Shown: positions 35,325 to 45,487, counted from the first letter of the stretch. The stretch: DNA of 64,000 nucleotides from Hymenopus coronatus (GCA_030762935.1 CM060892.1:92228827-92292826), one strand, 5' to 3'. Notes: generated by a model from the letters alone, not told the origin. Numbers and translations: made by a program.

Positions 35325-35447
35325 TCCCCGGAGGCTTGTTATCTGCTGTGCGGTTTCTAGTTTTTTAAACATTGGTTATGAGTGGAGATAGTGACAAATC
35401 GTCCACGGAAGATTACGAACGTAGACGTCCCGTCGTAATTGGGTAGT

Positions 35448-35606
35448 TTAACGTCCAGGTGTCTCGATCTTGAAGTTTTTCAGCCTTCCTTCGAGCACCT
35501 TTTCCATTAGTTGCTTGGCACAATTGCCAACTCTGCCTTCCAGAACATCAACGCGTTCCTGGAGGTATTCAAGGGCGTCAAGAAGGGTCGCACGCGCAGA
35601 CGCCAT
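35448..35606 (-). pseudogene. Gypsy gag N-terminal remnant
   Basis: The ATG complement at 35604-35606 opens a 52-residue frame: MASARATLLDALEYLQERVD, then a heptad-like LEGRVGNCAKQLMEKVLEGR segment, ending at TAA (35448-35450). Placed upstream of the protease/RT pieces and in the same orientation, it fits the coiled-coil start of a Gypsy-type Gag. A further 79-codon minus-strand frame at 34791-35027 may be more Gag. Confidence 0.5.
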
Positions 35607-35992
35607 TGTACCATTATCTACATATGTTTATCCATTTCTTAGGATTAGCATATGAAGTCCTTTTCATTCGAAACCAATCTGGTAAATCTCTAGAGATGGA
35701 AAAATCCTATACAGAATTTTTCTGTAAAGTATAGCATTTCAAAACATTTTACTATAAAACAACCATTTAGAAGTTATTGGTTACTATGCATTAGGAATAT
35801 TTAAGTTTTCAATATTTGTTTTATCTCTTTAAAGCACTGTCCTTATTCACTTATTATATGTAAAAGCAATATAGAAATTCAAGGCCAGCATATGGCTAAA
35901 CAGGTTTAAATATCTGGCTATTGCTGCCCTTGTACCTATAAAGAAATGTGTAATTTCTGCAAAATTCTGTTTGGATTAATAATAAGATGAAA
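35607..35992. other. AT-rich DNA, no supported gene
   Basis: Nothing recognised. Confidence 0.4.
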
Positions 35993-36838
35993 AAATCTGT
36001 CTTCCATTCACATGAATTTCTCTACATCTCTGCAACAAATTATTCTATTTACTTCATCAAATCGAGAAAAAATTAGCAGAAATAGTCTTATTACTTGTTT
36101 CCTTGTAAGTAGAAGCGAAATAAGGGAGTACCATAGGTTAGAGTGATAGTCAAATGCTGGTTGCTATGTGACTGAAGTATGGACAGGAGTAGACAAATTC
36201 TTGTATGAGAAGCGTACGTTTTTCAAAGCTGAAACAAAAAACAAGGAATATTTCAAAGACAATCAACTCCAAGAAAAAAACTATATATAACATAAATTGT
36301 GTGTTTTAACGTGCGCTACATTTTTTTTTTTTTTTTTTTTTTTATGTTTTAAGTTTTCGACCATCTCTTACGGTTTAGCAGCTATGCAAAATTCCGTAAA
36401 ATTCATCCAGAATAAAGTAGTCTTTAGAGCATATTCCCAAAAATTTCAGGATGTACATTTTATTTGTCGTGTAAATATCTTTAATATATGATATTTTAAT
36501 CAAAGCCATTAGAGCCATTTTTGAAAAAAACTAAATTTCGAAAAAAGTTCCATGTAAAGGGTAGTTGGGTATGGGGGATTTTCTTGAAAATCTTCGTGTC
36601 GCATGCTTGGAAGATACCAAATATATAGATACTAATTTGGTTTTTAACGGTATTTTCGTTTTTGAGCTATGCTACCTACCGACACACACACGGACAAGTT
36701 TCTAAAAATTGTTTTTTTTTGGATTCAGGGGGTCTCAAAACATATATTTCCGTTGAAATCTAGGTATCGAATTTTTGGATACAATACAATACCTTCTCTA
36801 TACACTATACACATAGCACGTATAGAGAAAATAAAAAT
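35993..36838 (+). repeat. R1 copy, full length
   Basis: About 845 bp, from ATCTGTCTTCCATTCACATG to the terminal palindrome TCTCTATACACTATACACAT/AGCACGTATAGAGAAAAT. ATAAGAT-type sequence lies on both flanks (35981-35989 and 36837-36843), a possible 7-8 bp duplication. A poly(T) tract at 36321-36343 has expanded inside. Confidence 0.9.
36321..36343. repeat. Poly(T) tract in R1
   Basis: Twenty-three T in a row at a normally T-rich R1 site. Confidence 0.95.
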
Positions 36839-36949
36839 AAGATTTCATAAGCTCGATCTGTAAAATTTATATAAAAGTGATTCTTAGTATGGAAATAGTC
36901 ATATGAATGTAACAGGAATTTATACTATACTACATTTGTAAGATGTAAA

Positions 36950-37990
36950 CAGCAGGAGAGATCTAATTTGACACCTTAAAACATATTCGAAACAGAGATT
37001 TCATTGGAATTTTTGAGGACACCTGAATCCAATTAGTACATTTTACAAAAGGGTTGATATGTGCTGTGTTAGAGAACGTAGTTATTAAAAATTTAAAAGT
37101 CAGTTAAATAGCAAATTTAGTACTTTATTAATGTTTAGAATCGTCCAAGGTTACGGAATTGGAAAGATGCTCCTTACTAGAAGATCTTTATATGAAACAT
37201 TTTTCGTAATGTTGATTTTCTCAAAAACTGCTAATATGCTATTTATTCAAGATGTATTATATTATAAATAAGGAGAGGTCAATAAAGGCAAATGGTTTGA
37301 AGTGGACAGTACGTATAGGAGCTAAGTGATTCTCATTTTGTCCGCTTAGTAATAGCATTACTATAAATGGAAAACAAATTTTAGAGTCTCTTATGCTTTT
37401 AACTTCCCTGAGCTATATCTCTGCTGTTTTCATATATTACACCACCTATAGTTGGACAAGATAGAGAGAAGAGGGGCTGAACCGTGAGATTTATTTCGTA
37501 AACATCCAAAAGTCTGAGATAGAAAATAATACCCGTCCAAAAAAATCGTAAAATTGTCCCCATGAACCTAACTTTATAAAATAGCGAAAAAACAGGAAAT
37601 ACTGGATCGTCATATCGTTCTGAAACACTGATAGAAATCTTTGTATTTATTCACCTTCCATCCTGTATATATACAAAATGAAACGTAAGTGTTTAATTGA
37701 CTAAGTAGCTTCTCAAACACTCTTCATTCTATATAGAACTTTTGCACCACCAGTAAATTATAATAGAAAGGAAAGTTTTGAATCTACAAAAACGTACATC
37801 TCGTTTAAACAGACAACTTATGACCTATCATTTTTGGTGGGAGCAAAACATTTTCAAAGTAAACCTTGTTATTGGATTTAAAATTCCCAAATTTTTTTCT
37901 CAAATCCTAAGTCGTTATTCACTCTTCCTGGTCATCCTTGTCATGTAAAAAGAAGGAAATTGGTATATTTTGTATAGAATATAGAAAATG
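36950..37990 (-). repeat. Worn R1 traces
   Basis: 36980-37260 keeps GAGATTTCATTGGAA and CACCTGAATCC blocks. 37790-37890 keeps the ACATCTCGTTTAAACAGACAA block. The intervening DNA is AT-rich with no gene. Confidence 0.4.
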
Positions 37991-39004
37991 TAACACATAT
38001 GAATTGCCCAACGTTCTTGTTTATCCATATTTAAGACATAATTTTTCTCTGCATCCCTGTTTCACTGCAGCACCTAAAATTATATTATTAAAATGAATGC
38101 AAGTGAACTAATTCCCTGCAGGCTGCTCTGTCATGTTGGGGACGCAGTGTTCATCAACGCAGAAGGCAATTTGCTTTATAGTTTGTTGATGAATAACCAG
38201 ATTGTGCAGGTGCTGTTAACCAGTTCATTAAACGGAAAGTGAGTTTGCTATGCAGTGTGGGGTAAAAAGAGGTTTGCGTCCGCGATGGACCAAAACCGCA
38301 ATGGTGGTTTCATTCTGCATAAACTGCCCTTTGTGCCCTTTCATGGCTTCTATTTTCTCGTTTCAGTAAACCGTGATTTGCCGGTATTTCTGCTAGCGGC
38401 TTTCAGTCCATCATTTCCCGCCAATGAAGAGAAACTAACTCACATGACTGGCACAAACTATTGCTTTCCTTTCAGAAGGTTTCAGTTGAGGGTCTGACCA
38501 ATAAAGCGGCTAATCGAAAAAGTTTCTTCATTTCCATTGCTGAGAGCCTGTACATAGTTCAACGTGTACTAAACCTTGATGTATATATCGATTTTACTTT
38601 CTCTAACACTTACCTATACAGGATAGGAGGTGAATAATTGTAAACTATTTGTATCAGCGTTTGAGGGCGATGTGATGATCCAGTATTTACAGTTTTTTTT
38701 TCCCAATGTTCATGAACAAAATTTAACAACGTTTTTAGGATGACTATCATTCCCTATTCAGGTTGTATTAATAACTGGAATAAATATAAATAATTAACAA
38801 GCAAGATAATGCAAATAAGTATATGTAATACAGACATGAAATTATATTATTAGTGAGAATAGGCATAAGCTTAATTATAAGAGAGAATATGTAGCTGAAA
38901 CTGCATGTGTTATAAAAGAAAAATCATTCTCAAGATTCTTGTGGACAATAACTACGGAGCTGGGGTAAAACTCATAAAAGAATGTCTTTGAATTAAAGGA
39001 CTAC
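37991..39004. other. Unassigned DNA, no supported gene
   Basis: The 80-codon open frame at 38255-38497 is not recognised and has no supporting context. Confidence 0.35.
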
Positions 39005-39545
39005 GCATGTCTTAGAAGAACTTGTAAGTTAATAAAATGGGAAAGTTACTGAGGAGTTAGCAGCCATAGCACATAGGTTAGTTTTTATTGGCTTATGAGA
39101 AGAGACGTTACTGAAAGCGGGAAGACTAGCCAATCGGAATATAGTTTTATTTGTTAGGCAGAATAAGAGTTTGATATATTCTACGGAGACACAAGTTCTC
39201 AGTTCAGTTCGTCCTCAGCTATTGTACAACACAGTTGTCCTCATTAACGGTTCAAGACAAACAGTTTTCATTTACAGTAGAGTGCATTTCGTTTAGATTA
39301 AAGTGCATCCCAGTATTTCTGTATTGCAGATTATTTGCATAATAAACATGATACGTGAAATCTAAGTTTTACGTGTAAGTAAAAGGGTAATACAGTTTCA
39401 GCTATGATTGCAAAGAAATATAGCGTGTACATAAATCGTAAAATCTCTTGGTAATAGTTTACATAAACTAAACTAAAAGTTACAAATATTTTAACTATGT
39501 ACTAGTTCCTTTTACTGTTAACGGGCTGTTAAGTGATACTTGCTT
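39005..39545 (+). promoter_or_regulatory. Candidate solitary LTR with primer-binding-site-like end
   Basis: A CCAAT box (39130-39136), an initiator-like TCTCAGTTCAGTTCG at about 39196-39211, an AATAAA (about 39340) and, about 200 bp on, AGGAGCCCAACTAGCC at 39550-39565, which resembles a tRNA-Lys primer-binding site (TGGCGCCCAAC) with changes. This order is typical of an insect retrotransposon LTR. No second LTR or coding region follows, and terminal TG/CA and target duplication were not established. Confidence 0.35.
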
Positions 39546-39899
39546 GACATAGGAGCCCAACTAGCCGGAGCAAAAATATAAATAATGTATGAAAACATAA
39601 TTTACAATATAAAAATAGTCAAAGATAACGAGGAACAGCGGGAACGCCGCACAATCTCATACATTCTTTTGTTTACGTAACAGGTCACACGATTGACCCA
39701 CCTCTGCCGTTTGCTCTGCTCTATTATAGTTGAAAGTTGTATGTGAACACAGCAGAGACATAGCTCAGGGCCATTCAAAGCACATTAGACCCTAAAATTT
39801 GTACTCCATTTATCAAAATGCAGACATAATGAGATATACTTATGTATATTGTTCTCTACTAAATATCAAATTAACTACATTTATTCATTTCCCGTGTAT
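39546..39899. other. Unassigned AT-rich DNA
   Basis: Nothing recognised beyond the primer-site-like sequence at its start. Confidence 0.35.
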
Positions 39900-40824
39900 A
39901 AGTAGACAAGTAACGCACTCTATCTAAAAGCTCAATAACAAGAGTTCACCTGTTGAGGTACTCTGAATCCATAATAGCATTTTTAAAATATCTGATTGTC
40001 TACATACGCTTAAACTCATCTACCTATCCTGCAACAAGTATGAGTACAAAAGCTTCTTCTTATATATATCACACGCTTTTCGAACATTTAGTAGAAATAG
40101 TATATTATCAAATTATATCTTGTACAAAAGAAATGAGGAAATACAAAACCTAAAGCGATAATCAACTCTCTTGAAAGACTGACATTTGGTGGTCTTGAAA
40201 TTCCGTTCTCCTGGCTTAATTAGGATAACAATATACGAAAAATGACATTTTATTTGAGAAAAGTGTAAGTACTGAAAAGTTAAGTTTATAACAAGTATTA
40301 TCTCGGACATGGTTCATTTAACAGCAACATTGCATTTGACATAATTTGGGTATTTTGACTAAATCTACATATTTTTAGAAATTCATTGTCCATATTTGCC
40401 AGTACCGCTGAAGTTATACAGAATGAAGCGGACTTCAGATGCTCTTCCCAGAAAAGTCAAGAAATACGTTTTATTGGCATATATTAGTATATGTCACTTT
40501 ATCAAAATTGTTAGAACCATTTTTGAGATAGTCTACAATTCGAAAATTTTTGCATGTCAAGGACAATTTGGGGTGCGGGGATTTTCTTGAAAATTTACAT
40601 GTCGCATCCTTGGAAGTTGCTGAACTTAAATATGCAATTTGGTTTTTAGTCGAGTTTATGAGTTTGAGATAGGCTTTCATACACACACACACACAGACTT
40701 TTTTCAAAATTGTTTTTTGGGGGGAAGGGGGAGGGGATTCAGGAGACCCAAAACCCATATTTTCAGTGAAATCTCGGGATCGAGTTTTTGAACGGAATAC
40801 AATAAGTACCTTCTCTACCTATTG
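39900..40824 (+). repeat. Degenerate R1 copy
   Basis: Worn blocks in the right order: ATACAAAACCTAAAGCGATA, ATCTCGGACATGG, CATTTTTGAGATAGTC, GGTGCGGGGATTTTCTTGAA, (CA) run at 40680-40695, GTGAAATCTCGGGATCGAGT, CCTTCTCTACCTA. Confidence 0.65.
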
Positions 40825-41025
40825 CATTAGACCATTCGCCTCTCTCGCATGCAAGATTTGTGGTGAACAAAGCGACTCAGGGGCGGGCTTTCTCTGGGTT
40901 CTCCGGTTCCCCCCGCCATCGCATTCTACCAGTGCTCCATTTTCATTGAATGCCTCATCAGTGTCATCGCCTGCGGTGCCATATGCAGTTAAAGTGGGCG
41001 TTAAACTCTATAAAAAAGGATAAGG
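40825..41025 (+). mobile_element. SINE family C, inserted in R1 3' end
   Basis: Starts ATTAGACCATTCGCCTC without a complete box B. Then GATTTGTGGTGAACAAAGCG, GGTTCTCCGGTTCCCCCCGC, a 3' part AGTGTCATCGCCTGCGGTGC and GGGCGTTAAACTCTATAAAA. It begins exactly where the R1 terminal palindrome should continue. Confidence 0.78.
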
Positions 41026-41649
41026 AATGCGATTCCTCTTCGGGAAGTCGTGTCCTCAATTCCTGTACCAGAGAGTTTTCGGGGATTTTCGCGAGGCGAT
41101 GGGAGAAGCTGGGAAGCTTGTTTTCCATCATTTCTTATTCCTTTCACTTCTTTGTCATGTCTTTCAGGATTGAAGGACCAGCGACTGTGTTCGGTCAGTT
41201 GCAGCTGAACGGTGGCTTGCACACTCTAGAGGCATATTCTCTATAGTGACCCGCCTTCAAATGCTTTCTGTCTAAAGCCCCTTTGGGGACCGTCTGAAAC
41301 TGAGGAAGTATATTAAGAATATAAACTACATAAAATTCAATAGGTAACGTTTTATTGCTTATTTATTTATTTAGTTTTCGAAATAAAATTATAATTCTCC
41401 AAATAACAAAACAATCATTACATTTATAATATGTATTACAATATTGTCTCCAGGCGAAGTGAATTACAATTCATTTCATGTCCAGGGGCTCGCAATTCGG
41501 GTCCGGGTGGTATAGAAACGTTCAGTCCAGGTCTGGTCATCCTTCGAGTATCTCTCCTCGTCCCTTCCAGAGGTCACGTAAGTAGCATAGGGATGCCAGA
41601 ACCTACGTACACTGCTCCAGTGACTGGTGACCCTGTCTATCTAGAGCTA
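41026..41649. other. Unassigned DNA of mixed composition
   Basis: Less AT-rich than the flanks. Open frames on both strands at 40950-41246 overlap and are unrecognised. Confidence 0.35.
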
Positions 41650-41960
41650 ATCCTGCCTTATGTTCTGTGAACACTACAATTTAAATACAATATTCATAAA
41701 TACCAAATTTTGTTTTTAAGTTCGGTATCTTCCAATGACACGACACAAAGATTTTCAAGAAAATTCCCAGTTCAAGCTATCCTTTATAGGAAAATGTTTA
41801 TTATTTTTTTCTCAAAATAGCTGTTTGCGATATTTAATTTCAGCAACACATGCTTAAGATATTCAGATTGCAAATAAGATGCTTATATTGAGCTTTCTGA
41901 CAGTTACATGTAAAATTCTCTTCATTCATATTACGAATAATTTTTAAAGTATCAGCTATT
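41650..41960 (-). repeat. R1 fragment, internal, minus orientation
   Basis: Blocks ACCAAATTTTGTTTTTAAGT, ACGACACAAAGATTTTCAAG and CAAATAAGATGCTTATATTG; both ends missing. Confidence 0.65.
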
Positions 41961-42808
41961 TTCGGAATATTTGATTTTTGGTATAAGATTTTCAAAATAT
42001 GGATGCTATAGAAAGAATATAGGATATTAATGCGTGTCTATAGCATTTAAATATCCCCCATTTTACTTATACGGACGTATGTAAAGAATGACACTATATT
42101 TTGGAAAGATTTATCTCACTCAACATGAAAAAGACAATGATATACTTTTCATGTGAATAGTTTGGAAACATACATAAATAAACATAATTGGTAGGGATAG
42201 TATGTAACCACAAAAATGTTTGGTTTATCTTCTTTTAACCGGTTTGATATTATGGGATGTTGGACCAATGAAAATATGCTTAAATTAGACCAGAGTTTTG
42301 AGAACTTAAGCACAATCTACATGGTATTCTAGGAGTTAGGGCAAACCGTGGGAAAAATTAACCCATTCAAACTTAAATCGAACCAGGAGCATTGAATGCA
42401 AAGTAGGTCTACCAACATGCACTTCTGAAAATTGCTTGGCTACTACTTAGAGGGAAAATTATCTTTTTTAAAGGTTTTGATACGACATCTAAGATTTCAC
42501 ACTTTATCTTTTAAAACAGGACTGACTTACAATTTTCCAACAAATTGTAGCATAAACTGACCCTCAAATCCATCATGCAAATTTTACAGCCGATTGCGAT
42601 AGTGCCAGGGTATTTCAGTTCTTAAAAGTATAAAGATAGACTGCAAGCGTATAATGATTTATTCTAATTCTAATGATCTATATGAAAATAATTGTAAAGT
42701 TCCGATAAAAATTTAGGTAAAGTGTGAGAATGTCAAAATAAAACCCAATCTTAATATATTAAAACATTTCTGTATACGTAAAAAGCAACTTGTCGGTGAA
42801 ATTCTTAT
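41961..42808. other. AT-rich DNA, no supported gene
   Basis: Nothing recognised. Confidence 0.4.
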
Positions 42809-42821
42809 TGAGTATGATTAT
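42809..42821 (+). repeat. Target-site duplication, left of the Penelope-like element
   Basis: TGAGTATGATTAT, repeated exactly at 46506-46518 on the other side of the element. The first T may be chance, so the duplication is 12 or 13 bp. Confidence 0.92.
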
Positions 42822-42876
42822 GTAACTAAGAAATGTTTCCGGGCTGTTTTGCCGTGGTCTGCTGGTGTTAGGAGTA

Positions 42877-42917
42877 CCAGACGTTTCGTCCACAACTACG
42901 GTGGACATCTTCAGTGG
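42877..42917 (-). ncRNA. Hammerhead-ribozyme-like motif, sense copy in the PLE 3' repeat
   Basis: On the minus strand: CCA, core CUGAAGA (42908-42914), stem II GUCCAC/GUGGAC, core GAAA, then CGUC and UGG. CCA/UGG would close stem I. Stem III has no loop (GAAACGUC), but ACGU is self-complementary, so two motifs could pair as a dimer. One extra U lies between CUGAAGA and stem II, unlike the textbook core. Hammerheads are known in PLE terminal repeats. The PLE reading frame would end at the UGA inside this core. Confidence 0.6.
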
Positions 42918-42960
42918 CGCGGTCGAAGTTTTCTAGGAGAAGGTTTCGCTGCGTCTGAAG

Positions 42961-42967
42961 CGTTGAC
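42961..42967 (+). repeat. Target duplication of the Jockey insert (left)
   Basis: CGTTGAC, repeated exactly at 43761-43767. Confidence 0.85.
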
Positions 42968-43760
42968 CAGTCCAGTCCAGTGTGATTGGCAGGCTGAGGG
43001 TAGCCCGAGGTGTGTTAGACGTGTCCCTGTTCTCAGAGAGAACTTAACCACGTTCTGACGGGATTGTGGGTTTTGTAGGATGGCGGGTGTGTTTTGGGGT
43101 TGTGGAGTGACAGGCGGAGGCGAATATTGCTCCTCGACGGTTGCCTTGATGGTGCAACGGCCCTTGTGCACCGCTGGTGTGTTTTTATCAAAATGTTTCT
43201 TGAGATTATAATTTTGAATCCAAGCAACTCTTGAAGGATAAGGAGCTTAGCCGTAGCAGCTGTTGGTGGTGCTCCTTCGTTACCGGGGATGCCCGCAAGC
43301 CATGCGGGGAAGCCGGTATCGCCTGAAGCGGCGGTTTGTGGGATCGTAGTCCCCAAGAGACCTAACTAGGGCGCTCCGATGGAATGGTAACCCTTCGTTG
43401 AATTTTGTTGCCCGACGCCTAATCTCGTCCTCCAGGTATGGTAGACCAGAGGCTTCGTGCAGGAGTCTAGTTGGAAAGCCTCGAGGCACAGAATAGATAG
43501 CCCGAAGACACCTATTCTGTACCCGCTGAAGCAACAGCAGACTGGAGTCTGCCGCCATGCCCCAGATCTCACAGGCGTAGATTAATAAGGGGATAATGAG
43601 AGCCCTCAAAAGGCGCAACTTAAGGGGAACCGTCATCGAGGACCTCAGCATCGGGTACAGTGAGGCCGCAGCCCCATTGCCCCGGCACCACAGCCCCCGG
43701 ACGTGCTCCCTAAAAGTGACGCCCCTGTCAAGCTTCACCCCCAAGTAGGTGATGGTGAAT
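42968..43760 (-). mobile_element. 5'-truncated Jockey-clade LINE inserted in the PLE terminal repeat
   Basis: A 793-bp minus-oriented insert between CGTTGAC duplications. It starts inside the RT C-terminal region and ends, in its own orientation, in a short CTGGA-type repeat (complement of 42968-42980) rather than poly(A). Removing it restores a 179-bp repeat matching the other PLE end. Severe 5' truncation is usual for target-primed insertion. Confidence 0.9.
43280..43760 (-). pseudogene. Jockey-type reverse transcriptase C-terminus
   Basis: From 43760 the minus frame reads FTITYLGVKLDRGVTFREHV, the thumb-side YLGVxLD block of Jockey-clade RTs. It continues with LRLLRALIIPLLIYACEIWG, LLLLQRVQNRCLRAI, PTRLLHEASGLPYLEDEIRR and the end LVRSLGDYDP..RRYRLPRMACGHPR, followed by a TGA at 43280-43282. 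The frame is intact over the whole fragment, so insertion is recent. The catalytic part is missing because the copy is 5'-truncated. 3' UTR sequence fills 42968-43279. Confidence 0.88.
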
Positions 43761-44210
43761 CGTTGACTGTCGGGATCGCTACTTTTATACTGGCGAGTGG
43801 GGGGCGGGGCTTGGGCTCTCCGGCGAACGTGGCTTCTGATTGGACCGCTTCGTTGCTTTTCGTTTGATGACGTTTCCTGCTTTCAATGACGGGATGCCAA
43901 TTCCTATTGAGTTTTAGTGCCTCTTCTTTTTTATTAAAATTGTTCGGATGCTTGTAAATCTCTATAGCCTCCCGGTGTAGTCGTGCATGGTAGTGTGTTG
44001 TAGATGAGAGGATAGAGGTGTCTTGGAAATTTATAATATGCTCGCCCTCTGCCTCAATAGCGTGCAGGGCGACCGCGGACTTTTCTGTGTGGCCTAGTCG
44101 ACAGTTTGCTTTGTGTTCCTTGATTCTAGTAGTAACACTGCGTTGTGTGGTTCCGATGTATACCAAGCCGCAGGAACAGGGAATGCGGTACACACCGGCT
44201 GATGACAGGG
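43735..44210 (-). CDS. PLE GIY-YIG endonuclease domain
   Basis: The minus frame reads VYRIPCSCGLVYIGTTQRSV then TTRIKEHK, the GIY-YIG core with the CxC insertion common in PLEs; Tyr, Gly and Arg (R in TRIKEH) positions are kept. ALHAIEAEGEHIINF and HREAIEIYKHPNNFNKKEEA with LKLNRNWHPVI follow, the Glu and Asn-bearing C-terminal part. It nicks target DNA for retroelement insertion. A frameshift near 44210 separates it from the RT frame. The last residues and stop at 43735 come from the Jockey insert. Without it the frame would run into the terminal repeat and stop at 42911. Confidence 0.88.
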
Positions 44211-44318
44211 ATCTTTGGATGAGCGTAGTAAATTATTTAATTGCCTCGTGGGCTTGAAAACCGTTTTGACATTGTGACGTCGCAATATGTGCTCGATCCG
44301 GTCGGTGATATTATTGAA

Positions 44319-45467
44319 CTATGGCAGAAACACCGTGCCCTTACTTTTTGGTTGGTCTGGCTTTTGAGATGTGGACTGAAACTTGGCAGGACGGAAAGCT
44401 CTATTGATTTCTTGGACGGAATAACCATTTGAATGTAATGCCTGTCTTAGGTGCTTGAGTTCATCTTGTAGCTGTTCCGGTTCACAGATGCGGGTAGCCC
44501 GATGTTTTAGTGTCTGGATCATTGCTCGTTTTTGTCTGGGATGATGGTTCGAGTTCTTGTTTAGGTAACGGTCAGTGTGGGTGGGCTTCCGGTATACCGT
44601 ATGCCCAAGAGACCCGTCGGTATTTCTCTTGACCAAGACGTCCAGGAAAGCTAACTGTCCGTCTTTTTCTTTTTCCATGGTGAACTGGATGCGGTGATTA
44701 ATACTGTTGAGGTATAGGTAGAAATCTTGAAGGGCTTCTAGTCCATGGGGCCATATCACGAATGTGTCATCTACATAGCGGTACCAGACCGTTGGTTTAT
44801 GTGCAGCTGCGTTCAAGGCTGTAGACTCAAACGATTCCATGAAGAAGTTTGCCACCACCGGGCTCAGAGGGCTCCCCATGGCAACACCGTCTATTTGTTC
44901 GTAGAATGAGTTATTCCACTGGAAATAAGTAGTGGTGATAACGTGGTGAAAGAGTGCTACTATATCGTCCGTGAAAAATTGTTTCAGATGTGTGAGGGCT
45001 TCTTGTACCGGTACCATAGTGAACAGTGAGACGACGTCGAAGCTGATAAGAAGGTCTTGGGGCTGTAAAGTGATACTTTGTAGTTTTTGGATGAAATGAG
45101 TAGAGTCTTTGATGTAAGAGTCCGTTGAGCCCACGTGGGGTTGTAATAGATCCGCCAAATATTTAGCTATGGTGTAAGTTGGAGAACCAATGGCACTAAC
45201 AATAGGTCTTAAAGGTACTTCCGGTTTGTGAATTTTAGGAAGGCCGTAAAGTCTAGGAGGATGAGCTTCTGATTTTCTGATTCGGCGTTTTTCCTCTGTT
45301 GGCAGGGAAGAATTTTTGATCAGCTGATTGGTCTGTTTTAAAATCCGAGCTGTGGGATCGCGTTGTATTTTTCTGTATGTGTCTGGCTTTAAAAGATCCA
45401 GAATTTTCTGTTCGTAGTCCTGTTGCTTGAGAATGACGGTGGCGTTTCCCTGGTCTGCTGAGCACAC
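44319..45467 (-). CDS. PLE reverse transcriptase domain
   Basis: A 382-codon minus frame. Motifs in order: SADQGNATVIL near the start, PPRLYGLPKIHKPEVPLRPI, ISFDVVSLFTMVP (motif A, catalytic Asp), DGVAMGSPLSPVVANFFME (motif B), WYRYVDDTFVIW (motif C, both Asp), GQLAFLDVLV and YRKPTHTDRYL. The LYGLPKIHK and AFLDVxVxR blocks are diagnostic of Penelope-like RTs, which are related to telomerase. It joins the upstream domain through a 1-bp deletion at about 45475. The downstream frame breaks at 44319 and again near 44210. Confidence 0.95.
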   Translation of the reverse strand: MCSADQGNATVILKQQDYEQKILDLLKPDTYRKIQRDPTARILKQTNQLIKNSSLPTEEKRRIRKSEAHPPRLYGLPKIHKPEVPLRPIVSAIGSPTYTIAKYLADLLQPHVGSTDSYIKDSTHFIQKLQSITLQPQDLLISFDVVSLFTMVPVQEALTHLKQFFTDDIVALFHHVITTTYFQWNNSFYEQIDGVAMGSPLSPVVANFFMESFESTALNAAAHKPTVWYRYVDDTFVIWPHGLEALQDFYLYLNSINHRIQFTMEKEKDGQLAFLDVLVKRNTDGSLGHTVYRKPTHTDRYLNKNSNHHPRQKRAMIQTLKHRATRICEPEQLQDELKHLRQALHSNGYSVQEINRAFRPAKFQSTSQKPDQPKSKGTVFLP

Positions 45468-45487
45468 AATGATGTCGTTGTTGGTGT

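Larger units (their letters stand above)
33435..35606 (-). mobile_element. Ty3/Gypsy-type LTR retrotransposon fragment (gag, protease, RT start)
   Basis: Read on the minus strand, sequence from 35606 to about 33435 gives a gag N-terminus, a retropepsin C-terminal region, a linker and the start of reverse transcriptase. It is cut off inside RT near 33435. Many stops and shifts break it. A SINE A sits inside at 35026-35324. No LTR was identified next to it, so both ends appear lost. Confidence 0.75.
42822..42967 (-). repeat. PLE 3' terminal repeat, distal part
   Basis: Starts GTAACTAAGAAATGTTTCCG and matches the reverse complement of 46326-46471. The remaining 33 bp are at 43768-43800 beyond the Jockey insert. 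It carries the hammerhead-like motif on the minus (sense) strand. Confidence 0.9.

Noticed and set aside
41020..41246. Open frames on both strands as a gene
   Set aside because: Overlapping frames in opposite directions, no recognised domain, next to a SINE end.
42849..43356. Open frames in the left PLE repeat and Jockey region on the plus and minus strands
   Set aside because: Shadows of the terminal repeat and of the Jockey 3' end in other frames; 42911-43171 matters only because it shows the stop inside the hammerhead core.
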